Both the position numbers and the translations under genes were made by a program. Of a stretch of 64,000 nt of DNA, positions 18,791 to 27,785 are shown one piece after another. The DNA lies in the NCBI GenBank assembly GCA_902615745.1, contig CACMQB010000002.1, positions 62,001-126,000 on the forward strand, read 5' to 3'. Every line of letters starts with the position of its first letter. Within the stretch, counting starts at the first letter, position 1. The stretch comes from an uncultured Alphaproteobacteria bacterium. GTDB taxonomy: Bacteria > Pseudomonadota > Alphaproteobacteria > HIMB59 > GCA-002718135. The notes under the pieces are model-generated. The model was not told the DNA's origin, did not search any database, and saw only the letters and a list, made by a program, of their open reading frames with translations.

Positions 18791-19886
18791 AGATAATATT
18801 GAAGAGTATCTATCTTCTATTGAAGATATTATTGAAGATGCAAGAAATGGAAAAATGTATATTCTTGTTGATGATCCTGATAGAGAAAATGAAGGCGATC
18901 TAATCATTCCCGCTCAATATGCGAACCCACAAGCTATTAATTTTATGGCAAAACACGGAAGAGGATTAATTTGTTTAGCTTTAACTAAGGATAGAATAGA
19001 AGAATTGGAACTTCCCTTAATGAATCCAAGTAACATAAAAAATGATTTAACTGCATTTACTGTTTCTATTGAGGCAAAAGAAGGGGTGACCACTGGAATA
19101 TCTGCAACTGATAGAGCTCATACCATATCGGTTGCTGTAAACAATAATAGAAACAAGAATGATCTTGTTTATCCTGGACACGTTTTTCCTCTTATGGCTT
19201 GGGATGGCGGAGTATTAGTACGTGCTGGTCATACAGAAGCAGCAGTTGATATTTCAAAACTAGCAGATCTAAATCCTTCTGGTGTTATTTGTGAAATTAT
19301 GAGTGAAGATGGTTCTATGGCGAGATTACCAGAAATTATTAAGTTTGCAAAATTACATAATTTAAAAGTAGGAACGGTTAGTGATTTAATTAAATTTAGA
19401 CTTAAAAAAACTAAAATTGTCGAAAAGATCGCCGAAAGACCATTTGAAAGTGAAATGGGCTCGCAATTTATATTAAATGTTTTTCAAAATTCTATTTCTG
19501 GTGAAAAGCATTACGCTCTAGTAAAAAATCTAAGTGATATAAATGAACCTGTACTTGTTAGAATGCACAGATTGGATGTCACTAAGGATATATTTGAAGA
19601 AAAAAATATTTTTGGAAGTGAAATTAAGTCTGCCTTTCAACTTATAGAGAAGAATGGATCAGGAGCTATAGTTTTAATAAATAGTGATATGTCACCAAAT
19701 ATACTTAAAATGTTCAATAAAAGAAAAAGATCAAAAAATAAATTAGAACTAAGAGAATATGGTGTAGGTGCTCAGATTTTATCATTGCTACAAATAAATA
19801 AAATTATATTATTAACAAACAGTAGGAAAAGAATTATTGCCTTGGATGGATTTAATATTGAAATAGTTGATCAGAAAAAAATATGA
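18783..19886 (+). CDS. ribB: RibBA: DHBP synthase with a degenerate GTP cyclohydrolase II domain
   Basis: The N-terminal half (to about residue 205) is a complete 3,4-dihydroxy-2-butanone 4-phosphate synthase: DDPDRENEGDLIIPA, the GVTTGISATDRA block and RAGHTEAAVDI. The C-terminal half aligns with GTP cyclohydrolase II only in outline. It has VRMHRLDVTKDIF where the zinc-binding cysteine triad should be, and lacks the RQEGRGIG catalytic block. GTP cyclohydrolase activity is therefore probably lost. The frame opens at 18732, but the ATG at 18783 gives the usual N-terminus. It overlaps ribH by 4 bases. Confidence 0.92.
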   Translation: MIKDNIEEYLSSIEDIIEDARNGKMYILVDDPDRENEGDLIIPAQYANPQAINFMAKHGRGLICLALTKDRIEELELPLMNPSNIKNDLTAFTVSIEAKEGVTTGISATDRAHTISVAVNNNRNKNDLVYPGHVFPLMAWDGGVLVRAGHTEAAVDISKLADLNPSGVICEIMSEDGSMARLPEIIKFAKLHNLKVGTVSDLIKFRLKKTKIVEKIAERPFESEMGSQFILNVFQNSISGEKHYALVKNLSDINEPVLVRMHRLDVTKDIFEEKNIFGSEIKSAFQLIEKNGSGAIVLINSDMSPNILKMFNKRKRSKNKLELREYGVGAQILSLLQINKIILLTNSRKRIIALDGFNIEIVDQKKI

Positions 19887-20284
19887 AAAATAGAATTCTA
19901 ATAGTTTCAGCAAATTATTATAAAGAAATATCGAAAAACCTTGAGTTAGGTGCAATCAATACCCTTAAAGACAATGGTTATGAATATGAAGTCATTAATG
20001 CACCGGGTTGTTTCGAAATTCCTTATTTAATTAAAAAAAATATTGATAATTTTAATGGTTTTATTTCTCTAGGATGTATTATTAAAGGTGATACTTATCA
20101 TTTTGAAGTTATTGCTAATGAAACAACTAGAAAAATTATGGATCTATCAGTTGACTTTAATATACCAATTGGATTTGGTATCTTAACTTGTTACGATTTA
20201 GAGCAAGCAAAAATCAGAAGCGACACTACTCAAAAAAATAAAGGTCAAGAAGCTGCTTTAGCCTGCATACAATTATTAAAATAA
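19883..20284 (+). CDS. ribH: 6,7-dimethyl-8-ribityllumazine synthase
   Basis: RibH condenses the RibB and RibD products into lumazine, the substrate of RibE. The 133-residue protein has NAPGCFEIPYLIKK, SLGCIIKGDTYHFEVIANE with the catalytic histidine region, and PIGFGILTCYDLEQA. It is slightly shorter than typical (about 150). It sits between ribBA and nusB as in most proteobacteria. Confidence 0.94.
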   Translation: MKNRILIVSANYYKEISKNLELGAINTLKDNGYEYEVINAPGCFEIPYLIKKNIDNFNGFISLGCIIKGDTYHFEVIANETTRKIMDLSVDFNIPIGFGILTCYDLEQAKIRSDTTQKNKGQEAALACIQLLK

Positions 20285-20286
20285 AA

Positions 20287-20757
20287 ATGCAAAATTATAC
20301 CAAGTCACAAACAAGACTTGCATTTGTTCAATATATTTTTCAGAATGAATTTTTAAATGCAGATTCTTCAGTGGGTATCGAAGACTTTCAAAAGCACTTT
20401 TATAATACTAATATTGCTATAATTGATGAGAAAAAAGAATTTAGACTCAAGTTTAATAAAAATTTTTTAAATAAACTTTTTTCTAGCCTTAAAAACAATA
20501 TTGATAAAAAAAAAATAATTGATGATTTGAATGACTTTATTAATATTAATCGAAAATTTGAAAAATGGGATAGTATTTTAAAATCAATAATGTTTGCTAT
20601 TATTACTGAATTAAAAATTACTGATAAAAATAAATTTAAAATTGTCCTTAATGACTATTTGAATATAAGTAAAAGTCTTGTTTCTGAAAAAGAAACTAAA
20701 TTAATTAATGCTATAATTCAAAAATATATAGATAAAAATGAAATCAATAAAAAATAA
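20287..20757 (+). CDS. nusB: Transcription antitermination factor NusB
   Basis: NusB pairs with NusE (S10) at boxA RNA to prevent early termination in rRNA operons. The 156-residue, mostly helical protein begins with the typical QTRLAFVQYIFQNEF and ends with an NDYLNISKSLVSEKETKLINAI-like C-terminal region. Identity is modest but the position between ribH and thiL is classic. It overlaps thiL by 20 bases. Confidence 0.88.
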   Translation: MQNYTKSQTRLAFVQYIFQNEFLNADSSVGIEDFQKHFYNTNIAIIDEKKEFRLKFNKNFLNKLFSSLKNNIDKKKIIDDLNDFININRKFEKWDSILKSIMFAIITELKITDKNKFKIVLNDYLNISKSLVSEKETKLINAIIQKYIDKNEINKK

Positions 20758-21718
20758 TTTATCTGAAAAATTAATAATTAATAAATATTTTAAAAAATTA
20801 AATTTAAAAAAAAAGGGCACATTTAATTTTGAAAATGATGGAGCTTATTTAGAATTAAAAAATAAAAATTATAAACTTACTGTTACGACTGATAATATCT
20901 CTGAAAATATAGATTTTTTTTCTGATGACGACCCCAAGTCTATAGCTCAAAAAATTACAACAGTAAATCTATCAGACATTTTTGCAATGGGAGCTTTTCC
21001 TCATTCTTATCTTTTGAATTTACATTTACCAAATCATATTAATGAAAATTGGTTAAATTCATTTTCAAATGAATTAAAGAAAATACAACATAAATATGGA
21101 TTTTATCTCTTAGGTGGTGATTTATCAAAATCAAATAAACTTATTGTTTCATCAACTTTTTTTGGATTTATAAAAAAGAAATTACAAATATTCCAAAATA
21201 AATTTAATTTACAAGATGATATTTTAATAACTGGGAGTATTGGTGAGTCAAAGATTGGGTTAGAAATTTTAAAAAAAAAAATTTCATCAAATATAAATTT
21301 GAAAAAATATTTTATTAAAAAATATTCATATCCAATACCTTGTAAACTTGGACCACTGATTGCAAATCATGTTAATTCAATGAAAGATATTTCTGATGGT
21401 CTAATCGGGGATTTAACTGATATGCTAAATGATAAATATGGTGCATTAATTAATGTAAATAAAATTCCATTGAGTGTTAAAACAAAACAAATGCTCAACA
21501 ATAAAAATAATTTTAGATTAGAGGACCTTTTGAACGCTGGTGATGATTATGGGTTGATAATCATATCTAGTCAAAAAAATAGAAATAAAATTTTTAATAT
21601 TGCTAATAAAAATAACATTAATGTTACTTTGATAGGTAAAGTAATAAGTGAAAAAGGAATTCATTTCGATTCACATTTAGATATGAAGAATATCAAGAAA
21701 TTTGATCATTTCTCCTAA
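20738..21718 (+). CDS. thiL: Thiamine-monophosphate kinase
   Basis: ThiL phosphorylates thiamine monophosphate to the cofactor TPP. The 326-residue protein has TVTTDNISENIDFF for nucleotide and Mg binding, TTVNLSDIFAMGAFPHSYLL, LLGGDLSKS and MKDISDGLIGDL, all PurM/ThiL-type motifs. It ends the riboflavin operon. With the riboswitch-controlled thiBP importer near 40 kb, it makes a route from imported thiamine compounds to TPP plausible. Confidence 0.93.
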   Translation: MKSIKNNLSEKLIINKYFKKLNLKKKGTFNFENDGAYLELKNKNYKLTVTTDNISENIDFFSDDDPKSIAQKITTVNLSDIFAMGAFPHSYLLNLHLPNHINENWLNSFSNELKKIQHKYGFYLLGGDLSKSNKLIVSSTFFGFIKKKLQIFQNKFNLQDDILITGSIGESKIGLEILKKKISSNINLKKYFIKKYSYPIPCKLGPLIANHVNSMKDISDGLIGDLTDMLNDKYGALINVNKIPLSVKTKQMLNNKNNFRLEDLLNAGDDYGLIIISSQKNRNKIFNIANKNNINVTLIGKVISEKGIHFDSHLDMKNIKKFDHFS

Positions 21719-21763
21719 AAACTTGATTTTTTCAATAGTTTCTGACATATCAGCGAAAATTTT

Positions 21764-21769
21764 AAGGAG
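21764..21769 (+). promoter_or_regulatory. Strong ribosome binding site of hppA
   Basis: AAGGAG followed by TTTT lies 6 bases before the hppA ATG. The same AAGGAGTTTT string occurs before the proteorhodopsin start at 26914-26923. Confidence 0.75.
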
Positions 21770-21775
21770 TTTTCA

Positions 21776-23881
21776 ATGACAACACTGCAGGTATTAATAG
21801 TTTTATGCGGTCTAGCAGCCGTTTTATATGGTCTAGTGACATCTAGGCAAATTTTATCACTTGGTTCTGGAAATGATAAAATGCAAGAAATTGCTGGAGC
21901 AATTCAAGAAGGTGCTAGAGCTTACTTAAACAGACAGTACATGACAATAGCAATTGTGGGAGTTGTTATTTTTGCTCTTATATGGATAGTTTTTGATTTG
22001 GCATCTGGAATCGGTTTTTTGATTGGAGCATTTTTCTCTGGTGCTGCAGGTTATGTTGGCATGAATATATCGGTTAGATCTAACGTTCGTACGACACATG
22101 CTGCTAGTAAAAGCTTAGCGGAAGGTTTATCTGTATCATTCAAAGCAGGTGCTGTAACTGGAATGCTTGTTGCAGGATTTGCACTTCTTTCTATTGCAAT
22201 TTTTTATTTTGTTTTGCACAACTCTGGTTCATTTCCTGGTAGAGAGATTGTTGCTCCTTTAGTTTCACTTGGATTTGGAGCATCATTAATTTCAATTTTT
22301 GCAAGGCTAGGTGGTGGTATTTTTACAAAAGGTGCTGATGTTGGAGCAGATTTGGTTGGTAAAGTTGAAGCTGGCATTCCTGAAGATGACCCACGAAATC
22401 CTGCTGTTATTGCAGACAATGTCGGAGATAATGTTGGAGATTGTGCAGGAATGGCTGCAGATCTTTTTGAGACTTATGTTGTAACAGTAGTAGCAACAAT
22501 GGTTTTGGCATCAATATTCTTTATAGAAAACTCTTATACAATGATGATATTTCCCCTAGCTATTGCGGGAGTTTGTGCATTAACAAGTATAATTGGCACT
22601 TATTTTGTTAGACTTGGTAAAAATAATAATATTATGGCGGCACTTTATAGAGGGTTTGCAGTATCAGCTATTTTATCTGCAGTATTATTATATTTTGTTA
22701 CTGATTATATAGTTGGTTTAAATAATGTTCTAACTGTTGAAGGAACATCTACTCAATTCACAGGAATGTCACTTTTTATTTGTGGTTTACTTGGATTGAT
22801 AATTACAGGATTAATAATTTGGGTAACTGAATATTATACAGGGACTAATTATAGACCTGTTCAAAGTATTGCTCAATCGTCAACAACCGGTCATGGTACT
22901 AATGTAATACAAGGTCTTGCAATTAGTTTAGAAGCAACTGCTCTACCAGCTTTGATTATTGTTGCAGGAATTATTTCAACTTATTCCCTTGCTGGATTGT
23001 TCGGTATAGCAATTGCAGTTACAACGATGTTAGCTTTGGCTGGTATGGTAGTGGCTTTAGATGCATATGGTCCTGTAACAGATAATGCTGGCGGTATTGC
23101 AGAAATGTCAAATTTAGATGACAATGTAAGAAAAACAACCGATGCACTTGATGCAGTTGGCAATACAACTAAAGCAGTGACAAAAGGTTATGCAATTGGA
23201 TCAGCAGGATTAGGGGCACTTGTTTTATTCGCAGCATATACTGAAGATCTTGATCATTTTGCTAAAGACCCAAGTAGTCCATTGTATGGAATAGAAGTTT
23301 CCTTTGATTTATCTAATCCTTATGTGGTTGTTGGATTGTTATTAGGAGGATTATTGCCATTCTTATTTGGAGCTTTAAGTATGACTGCAGTAGGTAGAGC
23401 TGCAGGTTCTGTAGTATTAGAGGTTAGAAGACAGTTTAAAGAAATTCCTGGTATTATGGAGGGTAAAGGTAAACCTGAATATGGTACATGTGTTGACATT
23501 CTTACTAAATCAGCAATTAAAGAGATGATTATACCTTCAATGTTACCTGTTCTGTCACCAATAGTTGTTTATTTCGTTATATTATTTATTGCTGGACAGT
23601 CTGCAGCTTTGTCCTGTTTAGGTGCATTATTACTTGGAGTAATTATAACAGGTTTGTTTGTTGCAATAAGTATGACTGCTGGAGGTGGAGCTTGGGATAA
23701 TGCAAAAAAATTTATTGAAGATGGCAACCACGGAGGTAAAGGTAGTGAAGCTCATAAGGCTGCAGTAACAGGAGATACTGTTGGAGATCCATACAAAGAC
23801 ACAGCTGGACCTGCTGTTAACCCGATGATCAAAATTACTAATATTGTAGCTCTATTACTTTTAGCAGCAATATCTTTATAA
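21776..23881 (+). CDS. hppA: K+-independent proton-translocating pyrophosphatase
   Basis: This inner-membrane pump couples hydrolysis of PPi to proton export. The 701-residue protein has about 16 membrane helices. The PPi-binding acidic motifs are [13 protein letters not shown] (residues 188-200) and [19 protein letters not shown] (214-232), with a second set near the C-terminus ([14 protein letters not shown]). GNTTK at 462-466, with Lys 466 and Thr 469, is the signature of K+-independent enzymes; K+-dependent ones have Ala and Gly there. It is monocistronic with a strong ribosome binding site. Confidence 0.97.
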   Translation: MTTLQVLIVLCGLAAVLYGLVTSRQILSLGSGNDKMQEIAGAIQEGARAYLNRQYMTIAIVGVVIFALIWIVFDLASGIGFLIGAFFSGAAGYVGMNISVRSNVRTTHAASKSLAEGLSVSFKAGAVTGMLVAGFALLSIAIFYFVLHNSGSFPGREIVAPLVSLGFGASLISIFARLGGGIFTKGADVGADLVGKVEAGIPEDDPRNPAVIADNVGDNVGDCAGMAADLFETYVVTVVATMVLASIFFIENSYTMMIFPLAIAGVCALTSIIGTYFVRLGKNNNIMAALYRGFAVSAILSAVLLYFVTDYIVGLNNVLTVEGTSTQFTGMSLFICGLLGLIITGLIIWVTEYYTGTNYRPVQSIAQSSTTGHGTNVIQGLAISLEATALPALIIVAGIISTYSLAGLFGIAIAVTTMLALAGMVVALDAYGPVTDNAGGIAEMSNLDDNVRKTTDALDAVGNTTKAVTKGYAIGSAGLGALVLFAAYTEDLDHFAKDPSSPLYGIEVSFDLSNPYVVVGLLLGGLLPFLFGALSMTAVGRAAGSVVLEVRRQFKEIPGIMEGKGKPEYGTCVDILTKSAIKEMIIPSMLPVLSPIVVYFVILFIAGQSAALSCLGALLLGVIITGLFVAISMTAGGGAWDNAKKFIEDGNHGGKGSEAHKAAVTGDTVGDPYKDTAGPAVNPMIKITNIVALLLLAAISL

Positions 23882-23886
23882 TAAAT

Positions 23887-24315
23887 TTAAGGAGTAGTTG
23901 GTATCTCTTGTTGAGTACCAACTCCTCCAAATATTTTTTCAAGTAATCCTCTCCTTACTATTTCATTACTAGTCTTGTCATTTGTAAATTTTATTTTTCG
24001 AATTTCTTTAGTGTTGTATACTTTTGTATCTACGATTTGATCATTATTATTTATTTTAAATACAAAAACATAACTGTATTTTATTTCTTTTTTTAGAATT
24101 GACTTTTTTTCACTTACTTCTGAAAAATAAAAAAATTTATTTTCTATAGGGTCAATATAACTTGGATTACCAAGTTTGCTTATCAATTTTTTTTTATTTT
24201 CAAAATTGATATTTTGTAATTCATCTTGATTGATAATTTTTCCGGAAAAGGTCGTTTTATTTGAACAATTTGCTAAAATAAAAAAAATAAATATATAAAT
24301 AAACAGCTTATACAT
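23887..24315 (-). CDS. bamE: BamE/SmpA/OmlA-family outer-membrane lipoprotein
   Basis: BamE is a lipoprotein partner of the outer-membrane beta-barrel assembly machine. The 142-residue protein has a hydrophobic signal ending in a lipobox (FILANC, lipidated Cys 17), then KKLISKLGNPSYIDP and FFYFSEV, the short SmpA_OmlA fold. Similarity is modest. It is divergent from the bc1 chaperone gene next door, a pairing common in alphaproteobacteria. Its last codons form part of a hairpin facing hppA. Confidence 0.82.
   Translation of the reverse strand: MYKLFIYIFIFFILANCSNKTTFSGKIINQDELQNINFENKKKLISKLGNPSYIDPIENKFFYFSEVSEKKSILKKEIKYSYVFVFKINNNDQIVDTKVYNTKEIRKIKFTNDKTSNEIVRRGLLEKIFGGVGTQQEIPTTP
23891..23928 (+). 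terminator. Hairpin between convergent hppA and bamE
   Basis: GGAG-T-AGTTGGTA pairs with TACCAACT-C-CTCC (one mismatch, 12-base loop), 9 bases after the hppA stop. It lies inside the last codons of bamE on the other strand. A T run follows at about 23933. It probably terminates hppA and may act in both directions. Confidence 0.5.
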
Positions 24316-24318
24316 TAG

Positions 24319-24810
24319 ATGATATTACAATACTTTAAAAAAAAAGAAAATAAAGAGCAAATAATTGCAACTAAACAATATGAAACAATTTTATATGAAA
24401 GTACTATATTCTTAAATAAAAACAATTTTTTTAAAATAAAAGATTATAAAACATCTTTTGAAATCGTTTCAATTTTTTTGATAATGTTTTTTCGTATTAA
24501 TTTATTGGAAATTAATAAAAATAAATATTTAAAAGTTAACGATCATTTAGTGTCGTTATTTATTGCAGATCTTGATGAATCCTTAAGAAAAAAAGGAATT
24601 GGAGATATGTCTATTGGAAAATATGTAAAGTCTTATGTTAAAAAATTCTATTTTAGGATAAGTAAGTTTCCTGCTGACAACAATCTCTATAATAATAAAT
24701 CTTTTATAGAGTATCTTAAAATAACAAATTTAATTAAAAATGATGATTATGCTAATGTTTCTAGAATATTTAATAAAAAATTTGATGATTTTATAAATTC
24801 TAGAAATTGA
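24319..24810 (+). CDS. Ubiquinol-cytochrome c chaperone (CBP3/UQCC-like)
   Basis: The 163-residue protein matches the ubiquinol-cytochrome c chaperone domain in SLFIADLDESLRKKGIGDMSIGKYVKSYVKKFYFR, with a preceding hydrophobic helix. Family members help mature cytochrome b in respiratory complex III. It is divergent from bamE by 3 bases and lies upstream of rpmF-plsX, as in other alphaproteobacteria, but without the DUF177 (YceD) gene usually found between. Confidence 0.8.
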   Translation: MILQYFKKKENKEQIIATKQYETILYESTIFLNKNNFFKIKDYKTSFEIVSIFLIMFFRINLLEINKNKYLKVNDHLVSLFIADLDESLRKKGIGDMSIGKYVKSYVKKFYFRISKFPADNNLYNNKSFIEYLKITNLIKNDDYANVSRIFNKKFDDFINSRN

Positions 24811-24880
24811 TAACTTAAATATTGATCAAAATTATGAAGATTTATCTTGAAATAATTTTAAAAACTAATAATTGGAAAAA

Positions 24881-25072
24881 ATGGCTGTCCCGAAAAGAAA
24901 AACAAGTGTTTCAAAAAGAAATATGAGGCGATCTCATGATTCTCTAAAAAAAATAAATATCATTTTAGATAAGGATTCTGGTGAGCCAAGATTATCTCAT
25001 AAAATTGACCTTTCCACAGGCATGTACAAGGGTCGAGAAATTCTAAAAAAGAAAACAAAAGAAAATAATTAA
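24881..25072 (+). CDS. rpmF: 50S ribosomal protein L32
   Basis: L32 is a small structural protein of the large ribosomal subunit. The 63-residue protein starts [20 protein letters not shown], the near-invariant L32 N-terminus. A TTG at 24872 would add three residues, but the ATG at 24881 matches the family start. The zinc-binding cysteines of some L32 proteins are absent. plsX follows after 4 bases. Confidence 0.96.
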   Translation: MAVPKRKTSVSKRNMRRSHDSLKKINIILDKDSGEPRLSHKIDLSTGMYKGREILKKKTKENN

Positions 25073-25076
25073 AATT

Positions 25077-26090
25077 ATGTCTGAAGGGCAAGTTAATATT
25101 GCCATTGATGCAATGGGAGGAGAAAATAGTCCTTACAAAGTTTTAAAAGGTACTGAAATTTTTTTAAAAGAAGAAAAAAATACTAAAATAATATTTTTTG
25201 GAGATGAATTAATAATTAACAAAAATATTAAGAAGCATAAATTAAATATTTTTAATTATAAAGTTATCAATACTCAAGACACAATTTATGATGAAGATAG
25301 TGTAAATACAATTTTAAGATCAAAAAAAAATAGTAGTATTTATAAAGCACTAGAATTTGCAAAAAAAAATCTAAATTCCGGATTTGTTTCTGCAGGAAGT
25401 ACAGCCGCAATTATGGTTCTTTCTCGATTACATATGGGAATGATTGATGGCATTGATAGACCAGCAATTTGTTCATTAGTACCAAACAAAAAAAATTTTT
25501 CACTTATGTTAGATCTGGGAGCTAATGTTGTAGTTAGTGGTTCGAACTTATTTCAATTTGCATTAATGGGTTATTGTTACTATTCAATAATCAATTCTAA
25601 TATTAAGCCAAAAATAGGTATTTTAAATATTGGCACTGAAAATAATAAAGGTTTAGAGTTTCTTCAAGATGCTGCTGATTTAATTCAATCAAGTTTTTTA
25701 AAAGAATACTTCATAGGTTTTATTGAGCCAAATAAAATAACATCTGGAGATTGTGATATTATTGTTTCTGATGGTTATACTGGAAACATTATGCTTAAAT
25801 CAGCAGAGGGTATTTCAAATTTTATAACAACCAATTTAAAAGAAATATTTAATAAATCTTTAATTAATAAAATTTCTTATAAACTAATTGAGAAGGACTT
25901 AAAAAAATTAAAAGATCAAGTTAATCCAGACATTTACAATGGAGCAACTTTAATTGGTTTAAATGGTATTTCAGTTAAAAGCCATGGTAATGCAAATCCA
26001 ATTGCATTTAGTTATGCGTTGAAACAGTGCCATAATTTTATTACTAATAATCTTAATAAAAAAATTGTTGAGTCAGTGACAAACAAATGA
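25077..26090 (+). CDS. plsX: Phosphate acyltransferase PlsX
   Basis: PlsX converts acyl-ACP to acyl phosphate for phospholipid synthesis. The 337-residue protein has NIAIDAMGGENSP at the N-terminus, FVSAGSTAAIM and the SDGYTGNIMLKSAEG block. It overlaps ihfA by 4 bases. In most alphaproteobacteria fabH lies directly downstream; here it is missing from this position. Confidence 0.95.
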   Translation: MSEGQVNIAIDAMGGENSPYKVLKGTEIFLKEEKNTKIIFFGDELIINKNIKKHKLNIFNYKVINTQDTIYDEDSVNTILRSKKNSSIYKALEFAKKNLNSGFVSAGSTAAIMVLSRLHMGMIDGIDRPAICSLVPNKKNFSLMLDLGANVVVSGSNLFQFALMGYCYYSIINSNIKPKIGILNIGTENNKGLEFLQDAADLIQSSFLKEYFIGFIEPNKITSGDCDIIVSDGYTGNIMLKSAEGISNFITTNLKEIFNKSLINKISYKLIEKDLKKLKDQVNPDIYNGATLIGLNGISVKSHGNANPIAFSYALKQCHNFITNNLNKKIVESVTNK

Positions 26091-26392
26091 TTGATAAGCA
26101 AAACATATCAAGAGATGAAATTGCTGAAGCAATGAAAAATGAATTTGGCTTTAATAGAAAATTATGTTTGGATATAGTTAATGATATTATTGATATAATA
26201 ATAGAAGGGCTTCAATCTGATAAAAAAGTCAAAATACATAATTTTGGAACCTTTAAACTTAATAACAAAAATAGCAGAATAGGCAGAAATCCAAAAACTA
26301 AGGAAGAACACAATATTCCAAGTAGAAATGTCATAACTTTTAAAGCTAGTAAAATTCTATTAAAAAATATTAATAACCAATTTAATGAATAA
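26087..26392 (+). CDS. ihfA: Integration host factor alpha subunit
   Basis: IHF bends DNA at specific sites and organises the nucleoid. The 101-residue HU/IHF fold has KVKIHNFGTFKLNNKNSRIGRNPKTKEEHNIPSRNVITFKAS-type beta-arm sequence, with Gly-Arg-Asn-Pro at the DNA-intercalating tip. Alpha rather than beta is chosen from its place between plsX and a merR gene. The end overlaps the merR-like gene by 8 bases. Confidence 0.88.
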   Translation: MIDKQNISRDEIAEAMKNEFGFNRKLCLDIVNDIIDIIIEGLQSDKKVKIHNFGTFKLNNKNSRIGRNPKTKEEHNIPSRNVITFKASKILLKNINNQFNE

Positions 26393-26765
26393 TAAAAAAT
26401 ACCTTAATATTTCAGAAGTATCTGAAATGCTAAAAATTGAAGAACATAAAATTAGGTATTGGGACTCGAAAGATCCTAAAACAAATAAATATAGAATTGA
26501 GGGTATTTCAACTAAAAGTAAAGGTGGAACAAGATATTTTAACAAAGAAAATATCAAAAAACTTCAGATGTTAAAAAGTATCCTTTATGACGGTAAAAAA
26601 CAAAATTATTCTATTCATTTGGCTGAAAAGATTTTAACAGCAAATAACAAAAAATCTTATCAAAAATACAATAAAGATACGGATAATCAATATTATGATA
26701 ATGATCAAAAAATAGAACAGATTCTTAATAAAATGAGATTATTGTTGAAAAATAATAATAATTAA
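26385..26765 (+). CDS. MerR-family transcriptional regulator
   Basis: The 126-residue protein has a MerR-type winged helix: YLNISEVSEMLKIEEHKIRYWDSK, then GGTRYFNKENIKKLQMLKSIL. A short helical tail follows without the cysteines of metal-sensing MerR proteins. It matches the small MerR protein that follows ihfA in many alphaproteobacteria. The target genes are unknown; the next gene downstream is proteorhodopsin, 159 bases away. Confidence 0.85.
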   Translation: MNNKKYLNISEVSEMLKIEEHKIRYWDSKDPKTNKYRIEGISTKSKGGTRYFNKENIKKLQMLKSILYDGKKQNYSIHLAEKILTANNKKSYQKYNKDTDNQYYDNDQKIEQILNKMRLLLKNNNN

Positions 26766-26913
26766 TTTTTTTTTAAAAAAAAATGTATATAAATCAGTAA
26801 TTTAAATTAATAATTTATACAAAAAATTAAAAAAAAAAAGTTATTTTTAATGTTTAATTTGTTCGTCAATTAAAATATATGAACTTCATCTTATTAGTAA
26901 GGAAACAAACTAT

Positions 26914-26919
26914 AAGGAG
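26914..26919 (+). promoter_or_regulatory. Strong ribosome binding site of the proteorhodopsin gene
   Basis: AAGGAG lies 5 bases before the ATG at 26925. The 159-base AT-rich region upstream must hold the promoter, but I cannot place a convincing -35/-10 pair. Confidence 0.75.
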
Positions 26920-26924
26920 TTTTT

Positions 26925-27689
26925 ATGTTAAATAAGACTAGTCTAATAGGCATCATTGCTGCAACAATAGCTTTTATAGCTGTTCCAGCTTTTGCTGCCG
27001 ATACTTTCTTAGGTGAAGGTGATTTTGTAGGTATTACATTTTGGATTGTTTCAATTGGAATGTGGGCATCTACTATTTTCTTCTTTTATGAAGGTATGAG
27101 AGTTTCTTCTAAATGGAGAACTTCAATGGTTGTTGCAGGGTTAATTACTTTTATAGCTGCTGTACACTACATGTATATGAGAGACTTTTGGGTTGCTACA
27201 GGAGAGTCACCAACAGTATATAGATATATTGATTGGATCTTAACTGTTCCACTTCAAATGGTTGAATTCTTTTTAATTCTAGTTGCTGCCGGCGCAGCTG
27301 TATCTAGTGGCGCTTTCTATAGATTGCTCATTGGTACACTCGTCATGATAGTTGGTGGTTACCTTGGAGAAGCAGGTCATATTTCAGTATTACTTGGTTT
27401 CATCATTGGTATGATCGGTTGGGCTGTAATCATTTGGGAAATTTTCCGAGGTGAAGCAAGTCAAGCTGCTACAACTAAAGAATCAGTAACTTCAGCATTT
27501 AATGCAATGAGATTAATTGTATTAGTTGGTTGGGCAATTTATCCTCTTGGATATGTATTCGGTTTAATGATGGGTTCGGTTGATGCTGATACTCTAAACT
27601 GGATCTATAACCTTGCTGATTTTATTAATAAAATCTTATTCGGTTTAATTATTTGGAACGCTGCTGCTAAAGACTCAGCTACTGCATAA
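26925..27689 (+). CDS. Proteorhodopsin (blue-tuned light-driven proton pump)
   Basis: This seven-helix retinal protein pumps protons outward in light. It has 254 residues, with a cleaved N-terminal signal ending AFAA (about residue 25). Key residues are the Schiff-base lysine K236 in ADFINKILFG, proton acceptor D103 and Arg 100 in YRYIDW, proton donor E114, and His 81. The spectral-tuning position (105 in the original green protein) is Gln 111 here, the blue-absorbing type. It is monocistronic with its own terminator. No carotenoid or retinal synthesis genes lie in the window. Confidence 0.97.
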   Translation: MLNKTSLIGIIAATIAFIAVPAFAADTFLGEGDFVGITFWIVSIGMWASTIFFFYEGMRVSSKWRTSMVVAGLITFIAAVHYMYMRDFWVATGESPTVYRYIDWILTVPLQMVEFFLILVAAGAAVSSGAFYRLLIGTLVMIVGGYLGEAGHISVLLGFIIGMIGWAVIIWEIFRGEASQAATTKESVTSAFNAMRLIVLVGWAIYPLGYVFGLMMGSVDADTLNWIYNLADFINKILFGLIIWNAAAKDSATA

Positions 27690-27708
27690 TTAAATACTTA
27701 TAAAACTT

Positions 27709-27739
27709 AAAAAAACCCTCTAAATAGAGGGTTTTTTTT
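27709..27739 (+). terminator. Rho-independent terminator of the proteorhodopsin gene
   Basis: CCCTC (27716-27720) and GAGGG (27727-27731) form the core stem around a TAAATA loop. It is flanked by an A run and followed by eight T residues. It lies 20 bases after the proteorhodopsin stop and separates it from rplM. Confidence 0.9.
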
Positions 27740-27785
27740 ATTAAATTATTGACTTAATTTTTCAATATATGTATTTGGGCACGCG

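Noticed and set aside
26766-26924. A -35/-10 promoter for proteorhodopsin in the AT-rich leader.
   Set aside because: TAAAAT-like boxes occur, but none has a TTGACA-like partner at suitable spacing; base composition makes chance matches likely.
27343-27420. Possible carotenoid-antenna fenestration in proteorhodopsin, suggested by the Gly-rich VGGYLGEAG segment.
   Set aside because: Counting from the proton donor, with one inserted residue, the site equivalent to residue 152 of green proteorhodopsin is Phe 159, a bulky residue. The extra Gly lies elsewhere, so an antenna is not supported.
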